DNA of 19,143 nucleotides, taken from positions 1 through 19,143 of the forward strand of contig LCBW01000013.1 in the NCBI GenBank assembly GCA_000997465.1. The letters run 5' to 3'. This stretch comes from Parcubacteria group bacterium GW2011_GWC1_41_7 (GTDB taxonomy: Bacteria > Patescibacteriota > Minisyncoccia > UBA6257 > HR35). Below, one piece after another: positions 13,909 to 19,143 of the stretch. The position numbers and the translations under genes are program-made. Each line of letters starts with the position of its first letter. Position 1 is the first letter of the stretch. Under the pieces are notes generated by a model. That model was not told where the DNA came from. It saw only the letters and a list, made by a program, of their open reading frames with translations, and made no database searches.

Positions 13909-13938
13909 AAAAAACGCCCGATATATCAGGCGTTTTTT
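13909..13938 (-). terminator. Terminator of the 23S rRNA unit
   Basis: On the - strand AACGCC-U-GAUAUAUC-G-GGCGUU pairs fully (one G-U), followed by TTTTTTGG. It lies about 70 nt beyond the 23S 3' end, leaving no room for a 5S gene. Confidence 0.85.
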
Positions 13939-14380
13939 AATTATATACAGATGTAAGACAATCCACCTTCGTTGCAACTGCGCAACTTTGGCAAGATAAA
14001 CTTAAGAGAAGATAAAAGAGATGCTCTCATTAGTACTCCTTGGCTACGCGCCTTGCAGCGCTTCTACCTAGAGCCTATATACCCAGTCGTCTTCTGGGGA
14101 GATTATTCCCGCATCAAACTCAGAAACTCCGGCCGAAGCTTTTGTTTCTTTGTTTTCAACGAAAACTCTTGTCTTGCGACAAGAAGAGATCTTATCTTAG
14201 GGTGGGCTTCGTGCTTAGATGCTTTCAGCGCTTATCCCATGCTGACTTAGCTACTCGGCGGTGCACTTGGTAATGCAACCGATACACCAGAGGTCAGCTC
14301 AGCCCGGTCCTCTCGTACTAGGGCCAACTTCCTTCAAATCTCCAGACGCTGATGGCAGATAGAGACCAACCTGTCTCACG

Positions 14381-15118
14381 CATTTATTGATCTTTTGTTA
14401 CCAAAAGTATGGACTATACCACCACCCATCTCTATACAGAAATGGGGACTGACGTGTTGGCTTTCTGATTTTTCAGAAAACCCCTCCCCTTTACGGGGAA
14501 AGTCTCTACGGGGTCAATAAATCCTCTGCTTCCAATGTGTCTTGAACCACTTGTGCTGAAATTTTACGTTTTTTTGAATAGTTCAGTTTTTCAAACCTAT
14601 CTATCAATGCAGTAAGTTGCACAAAGTCATGTCCTGTTTTTACCGATTGCTTTTGATCTAATATTTTTACAATGAGCTGCGCTTGTTTCCGCTTCAGTTT
14701 CAGATATTTTTCAATCTGACGTAGTAGCAAAATTATTTCGTGCTCGCGTTGAATCATAAGTTCACATATACCATCTTTTCGCTCTCGTATATTTCCTATG
14801 CCAAGTAGGCATTGAATACTTTGCAAAAACTTTTTGTTTTCTTTTGATTGAAAGAAAACAACAGATGGCGCAATTTGGAATTTGAAACGGTAACTTTTAT
14901 TTGGTTTGATACGCACATAAATGCTTCCGTCTCCATCCAAAAATCCTGCAACATATGCTTTATCGGTTTCTTTTAGACGCATTGGTGTTTTGCGAGGACG
15001 TACGACTTCCCTCGATATTATCCTAACACACGACAGGTTGCCTTGCAAGTGTCATTAGGATTTCATCGATATGAGTCAGTTTTTTCCATATGAGATTACT
15101 CTCATAGGCCGCCAATTG
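14381..15118 (-). mobile_element. Group I intron in 23S rRNA at E. coli position 2593
   Basis: The 5' exon ends AACCGT, the 3' exon starts CGTGAGACAGG, and together they restore the usual AACCGTCGTGAGACAG. The intron begins CAATTG and ends in G. P1 is visible: exon CCGU pairs with internal guide GCGG, with a U-G pair at the splice site. P2 is ATGAGA-GTAA-TCTCAT. The 3' core has GTAGAGACT (R, P7 5' strand) and TATAGTCC (S, P7 3' strand). The intron encodes a LAGLIDADG endonuclease, so it is likely self-splicing and mobile by homing. Confidence 0.92.
14506..14982 (-). CDS. I-CreI-like LAGLIDADG homing endonuclease
   Basis: The 158-residue protein is a single-motif LAGLIDADG enzyme, so it should act as a homodimer cutting the intronless 23S site. 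The motif is YVAGFLDGDGS, with the metal-binding Asp as in I-CreI Asp20. Similarity to I-CreI is plain along its length: IKPNKSYRFKFQ against IKPNQSYKFKHQ, and FLKLKQKQANLVLKI against YLKLKRKQAQLIVKI. A TTG farther upstream (15048) would extend it, but homology starts at the ATG 14982 (MRLKETDKAYVAGF). No Shine-Dalgarno is clear. The stop codon (14506-14508) lies inside the intron's R/P7 segment, so the coding and catalytic RNA sequences overlap there. Confidence 0.93.
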   Translation of the reverse strand: MRLKETDKAYVAGFLDGDGSIYVRIKPNKSYRFKFQIAPSVVFFQSKENKKFLQSIQCLLGIGNIRERKDGICELMIQREHEIILLLRQIEKYLKLKRKQAQLIVKILDQKQSVKTGHDFVQLTALIDRFEKLNYSKKRKISAQVVQDTLEAEDLLTP

Positions 15119-17894
15119 ACGGTTTGAACCCAGCTCACGAACCCTTTTAACGGGCGAACAGCCCGACTCTTGGGACCTTCTACAGCCCCGAGCTAGGGTA
15201 AGCCGACATCGAGGTGCCGAGCGAGATCGTCGCTGGGGACGCTCGGATCTCACTAGCCTGTTATCCCTAGGGTAGCTTTTATCCGTTGTCTCCGGCCTTC
15301 TTACAAAGGACCGTCGGGTCACTAGGTCCAGCTTTCGCTTCTGCTTCACCTGTCAGTGTCGCAGTTAAGCTGGCTTATGCCCTTACACGTTGATCTTGGT
15401 TTCCATCCAAGATAAGCCAACCTTTGAACCCCTCCGTTACTCTTTAGGAGGGTTCCGCCCCAGAAAAACTGCCCACCACCCACTGTTTTCCATAGGTTCA
15501 CTATGAAGTTAGTCTTTGACCAAAATATGGTGAGTGTTCCATTGTCGGATCCAGCGCGCCCGAAAGCACACCTTCAAATCCTCCTCACTACGCTATGCAC
15601 AGTTTAACCAAAGACAATAAGTAGCTACAGTAAAGCTCCTAGGGTCTTTTCGTCCCGCCACCAGTTGCCCGCATTTTCACGGGCATTGAATTTTCACCGA
15701 GCATGTCTCTAAGACAGTTCCCCAGTCGTTACACTTTTGATGCGCTTCGGAACTTACCCGAAAAGGAATTGCGCTACCTTAGGACCCTCAGGGTTAGGGC
15801 CGACATTGACCGGGGCTTAAGCAGGTACGCAGTCATACGGCAAGCCGCACAACCACATCCCGCCGTTAACCTTCCGGCATTGGTCAAGTGTCACCCCCTA
15901 TACTTCCTCTTTTGGAGTTAAGCAGGGAGCTGTGTTTTTGATAAACAGTCGCTAGGGAGTCTTTCGCTGCGATCGCGCTAGGCACGACAGGGCTTATCCC
16001 AAAGTTACGCCCGCTTGTGTGCCGAGTTCCTTAGAGACATTTCACTCGTTCGCCTGAGGCTACTCGCCTCGCCTACCTGTGTCGGTTTTGCGGTACGGAC
16101 ACAATGCGTATACAACGCTTAGAAGTTTTTCTTGGAAGGCTCTTCTCTTCTGTCCCTCATCCCGTGGGATAAAGTTCTGACTCCGGCACGAGAGTTGCGA
16201 TTGAACGCAGATACCCGGATTTACCAAAGTATCCAATCTCACCGGCATCAAGATCAAACCATTAAGACCCAGAAGGTCATTTCCTCCGTCACTCCATCGC
16301 TTACGCACTGTGGGGCTAGAATATTAACTAGCTGTCCATCGGCTGCGGCATATGCCATCACCTTAGGACCGCCTAACCCTTGGCTGATTTACATTGCCAA
16401 GGAAACCTTAGGCTTGCGGCGTTTCGTGTTATTCAACGAAATTGCGGTTACTCATCCCGGCATTCTCTCTTCCATACCCTCCACGGGCCCTCGCGGATCC
16501 CGCTTCAGTCGAGTATGGAATGCTCCTCTACCACGCACAACATCCGAAGATATTGCGCATTCACTGCTTCGGTACTTGATTTAGCCCCTTTCATTTTCGG
16601 CACCCTCCCTTTCCGTTGGTGAGCTGTTACGCACTCTTTAAAGGGTGGCTGCTTCTGAGCCAACCTCCCAACCGTCTAAAAGAAAGAGCAGCCTTTCCCA
16701 CTTAATCAAGATTTAGGGACCTTAGCAGGTGATCTGGGTTGTTTCCCTCTCGTACCTGGAGCTTATCCCCCAAGTACTAACTGCCTGCATAAAAGAACGG
16801 GTATTCGGAGGTTGAATGGTTAGCTGGGCAAGCCCTGCACCAACCAATCAGTGCTCTACCCCCCGTACTTCACGAGCAGACACTAGTCCTAAAACTATTT
16901 CGAGGAGAACCAGCTATTACTGAACACGATTAACTTTTCACTGCTTACCACAACTCATCCGAAGGTTTTGTCACGCCTACCGGTTCGGGCCTTCCCAGCT
17001 TTTTACGACTGGTTCACCCTGGTCATGGTAAGATCGTCCAGCTTCGGGTCCTTCGCATGCTCTTTTTATTTCACGCTATTAACGTTTGCTTTCGCTGTGC
17101 CTGCGGGCTTGACTGCCCTTAGACAAAGAACATACAAAGACTCGCCGGGTCATTCTTCAATAGGCACGTTGTCACCCCGCGCCTTGCGGCACTTAGGGCT
17201 CCAACTCTATGTAAGCTAAAGGTTTCAGGTTCTATTTCACTGTCCTCGCCGGACTGCTTTTCACCTTTCCCTCGCGGTACTTGTCCTCTATCGATCACGA
17301 AAAGTATTTAGCCTTCCCAGGCAATACTGGGATATTCCCTCAACGCGTTCTGTCGCCGAGGTACTCAGGAAAGAAAGCAGATTGGATAAATTTTTTTCGC
17401 TTACAGGGCTTTCACCTCCTTTGGCCGTTTGTTCCAAAATCGTTCAGCTAAAAATTTATTTTGTAACCAACCCCTCAAACTTTGCATACATTCCTGTTTA
17501 AGGGAACACATGCAAAGCAAGAGATCGCTTTCCCCCTATAAACCCCGCACACCCTTTTAAGGGGATATACGGTTTAGGCTGGACCCATTTCGCTCGCCGC
17601 TACTTAGGGTATACCATATTGGTTTCTATTCCTCCGGTTACTGAGATGTTTCACTTCACCGGGTACGCGATCAACGCTTAAGCGTTGATCGATTGCGGTT
17701 CACCGCAATCGGGTTGCCCCATTCGGAAATCTCGGGATCAAAAGTTGTTAGGCACTTCCCCCAAGCATATCGCCGCCTTACCGCGTCCTTCATCGCCTTT
17801 TCGTGTCAAGGCATCCACCTTTAGCCTGTAACCTCTTTTATCTTCTCTTAGCTTTACCCTACATAGGATTCACTAAGAGTGCAATTTTTGTTGA

Positions 17895-18061
17895 TGCGTA
17901 CATTGCTATGCAACGCACGCGTTTGTTTACATGCTACATGTGAATACATGTTGACGTCTTTACATCTTATGAAAAATTGTAGCGATCAGTCATTCACAAT
18001 GCGTACATTACTTTGTAACGTCCGCATTCTTGCGTACATTACTTTGTAACGTCCGCATTTT
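17895..18061 (-). repeat. Repeated hairpin units in the 23S leader
   Basis: Two tandem 31-bp units (18000-18030, 18031-18061) differ at a single base, and a diverged copy lies at 17895-17920. On the rRNA strand each folds as GCGGACGUUAC-AAA-GUAAUGUACGC with a G-U pair. They lie between the promoter and the mature 23S and may serve processing or antitermination. The remainder of 17844-18234 is leader and spacer with no gene seen. Confidence 0.8.
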
Positions 18062-18116
18062 ATCGTCAACAATAGAACACCAGTTCGTCTTATGAACCGT
18101 TGTTTTTCGTAGCTGA

Positions 18117-18146
18117 ATTATATCAGAAAACAATACATCAAGTCAA
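18117..18146 (-). promoter_or_regulatory. Promoter of the 23S rRNA gene
   Basis: TTGACT (18146-18141), an 18-nt spacer and a perfect TATAAT (18122-18117) on the - strand, downstream of the terminator at 18159-18191. It gives a leader of about 270 nt before the 23S and shows the gene does not depend on a 16S promoter. Confidence 0.8.
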
Positions 18147-18158
18147 CTCTAAAAACGC

Positions 18159-18191
18159 ATAGGCCACTCCGCTTGAAGCGGAGTGGCCTAT
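18159..18191 (-). terminator. Rho-independent terminator of the TM-helix protein gene
   Basis: Two perfect 16-nt arms (core GGCCACTCCGC) around one base, then GCGTTTTT on the - strand. It separates the upstream gene from the 23S promoter. Confidence 0.9.
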
Positions 18192-18234
18192 TTGACAAAT
18201 TTACTAATTTAAATATCTATATAACTCCAAAGCG

Positions 18235-18888
18235 CTAGTCTTTCATTTCGCGGCGAATTCCTGCGATGATATCGCGAGCGGCATCCTGGCCCCCAAGGCC
18301 AAATGCCAATCCTCCGGCTAAGGCGATCATAACTATTACTCCGGTAAATAAAATTCTGATCAGATCTGCTGCTACCCCCAATTGGTGTAACACCACTAAT
18401 CCGGTAAATACCAATATGGCATATCTGGCTAAACTGGCCAAACTGCCGGATGAGACGGCACCTAAACTTTTAGCGCTATGTCTGACCAAATCATAAACCA
18501 AATTAGCCACGACTACTCCGACCAAACCCATAATTACTGCCACAAATACATTGGGTAAATATAGTAATAATTGATTCAATACATCACCCACTTTTCGCAT
18601 ACCCCAGGTTTCAACCGCTGAAACTAAAAATAAGATCAGAACGCTCCAACGAAACAGTTCGCCAATCAATTTTGGCCATACATTTACATCAAAAGTAAGC
18701 CTGGATTCTTTAGACCATTTTTCAAAATTTAACAATTTAAAAAAGCCAATAATAACTGACCAGACAAAATTGGCAATAAAGACTCCGACCAGCAGCAATA
18801 ATAAACCGGCTAAAAATTTGGGAAAATACAAAGCAAAACCGGTCAGGAAATTTCCAATGATCGATGCAACTATGCCTGCTGTGTTCAT
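18235..18888 (-). CDS. TM-helix (MscS-like / CmpX-type) membrane protein
   Basis: The 217-residue protein has about five hydrophobic segments: residues about 10-50 (FLAGLLLLLVGVFIANFVWSV), 75-95, 110-135 (VFVAVIMGLVGVVVANLVYDL), 150-170 and 175-200. It ends GGLAFGLGGQDAARDIIAGI, a Gly/Ala-rich helix resembling the pore-lining TM3 of MscS channels. The repeated FxxGLLLLLVG.F.ANxxxxx pattern is that of the TM-helix repeat family, without the cytoplasmic MscS beta domain. It may be a small mechanosensitive channel or a membrane scaffold; transport was not shown. The start is fixed by GGGAGGTGATG, about 7 nt upstream. It forms a single-gene unit between its promoter and a strong terminator. Confidence 0.75.
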   Translation of the reverse strand: MNTAGIVASIIGNFLTGFALYFPKFLAGLLLLLVGVFIANFVWSVIIGFFKLLNFEKWSKESRLTFDVNVWPKLIGELFRWSVLILFLVSAVETWGMRKVGDVLNQLLLYLPNVFVAVIMGLVGVVVANLVYDLVRHSAKSLGAVSSGSLASLARYAILVFTGLVVLHQLGVAADLIRILFTGVIVMIALAGGLAFGLGGQDAARDIIAGIRREMKD

Positions 18889-18895
18889 TTTTCAT

Positions 18896-18960
18896 CACCT
18901 CCCTTGTTTGGTCCCAAAAATACTATCTCTATCATTAACCATCAAATCTGTTTTTGTCAA
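18896..18960 (-). promoter_or_regulatory. Promoter and Shine-Dalgarno of the TM-helix gene
   Basis: TTGACA (18960-18955) is a perfect -35; the -10 is weak (AATGAT at 18936-18931, 18-nt spacer). GGGAGGTG (18903-18896), close to the full anti-16S complement, precedes the ATG at 18888. Confidence 0.5.
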
Positions 18961-19044
18961 GCTAGATTTACACCAGAAAGCGCACTTGACAAGATCAATG
19001 ATTTTCTGCAACAATCGAAGCTCCGGAGAGCTAATGGTTCGAGG

Positions 19045-19143
19045 CTTCGACTGAGTCCTTCGACAGTGAGTCCTTCGATAAACTCAGGACAGTGAGCTTG
19101 TCGAATCTGCTCAGGACAGTCGAACTGCTCAGCCGAAGTCCTT
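19045..19143. repeat. REP-like hairpin cluster at the window end
   Basis: GAGTCCTTCGACAGT, CTCAGGACAGTGAG and CTCAGGACAGTCGAA variants recur in both orientations. The clearest hairpin is 19074-19105, with TTCGATAAACTCA paired to TGAGCTTGTCGAA over loop GGACAG. No gene is seen in 18961-19143. Confidence 0.7.

Larger units (their letters stand above)
14009..17843 (-). rRNA. rrl: 23S ribosomal RNA, interrupted by a group I intron
   Basis: The complete large-subunit rRNA is on the - strand. Visible landmarks are GGTGGATGCC near the 5' end, CGAGGGAAAGG in domain I, GGGTCCTAAGGTAGCG, GACGAAAAGACCC, CCTAGGGATAACAGGCT of the peptidyl transferase centre, and AGTACGAGAGGACC of the sarcin-ricin loop. 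Ends were set by comparison with E. coli and are good to about 10 nt. A precursor stem extends past them: 14002-14020 pairs with 17832-17850. Without the 738-nt intron the gene is about 3.1 kb, some 200 nt longer than E. coli; about 100 nt of this is an expansion in domain I (17395-17590) with a long hairpin at 17480-17517. No 16S, 5S or tRNA gene is adjacent. Confidence 0.97.

Noticed and set aside
15703..16622. ORFs within the 23S rRNA gene
   Set aside because: They are translations of conserved rRNA sequence.

Overview
The window looks like part of a Candidate Phyla Radiation (Patescibacteria, Parcubacteria-like) genome. Supporting signs are AT-rich compact genes, an intron-bearing 23S rRNA gene that stands alone, short soluble housekeeping proteins, many -10 boxes only 5-10 nt before start codons, and many small CUUCGG-type hairpins between genes. 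The lineage is inferred from style, not from a tree.

Left part (1-3860, + strand): pnp (polynucleotide phosphorylase) is split by a small deletion plus frameshift. It overlaps an unknown single-pass membrane protein, followed by a TraR/DksA-type zinc-finger protein and a strong bidirectional terminator (3896-3921). Middle part (3968-12665, - strand): a tandem repeat, a small membrane protein, gltX, a C45/acyltransferase-like Ntn hydrolase, a structured inverted-repeat element, then a likely tsaE-polA-histidine kinase operon. The kinase has lost its ATP-lid motif through a second deletion plus frameshift. Next come an extremely acidic small protein, three exact 41-bp repeats and yebC.

Region 12829-13770 is GC-richer than its surroundings and does not resemble ordinary genes. 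It holds two tandem - strand candidate transcription units: one with a near-consensus Shine-Dalgarno, a 47-codon ORF and a GC-rich terminator, the other with a TTTACA-17-TATACT promoter embedded in a perfect operator-like palindrome and a structured RNA. A 158-bp inverted-repeat element followed by a + strand terminator lies next to them.

Right part (13909-18146, - strand): a complete 23S rRNA gene with its own promoter and terminator and no 16S, 5S or tRNA next to it. It carries a 738-nt group I intron at E. coli position 2593 whose LAGLIDADG protein is clearly related to I-CreI. A TM-helix (MscS-like) membrane protein and a REP-like repeat cluster close the window. The most notable items are the I-CreI-type intron at the I-CreI site, the orphan 23S unit, the twin gene-breaking deletions of about 60 nt, the leaderless-promoter pattern, and the unexplained GC-rich small-transcript region.
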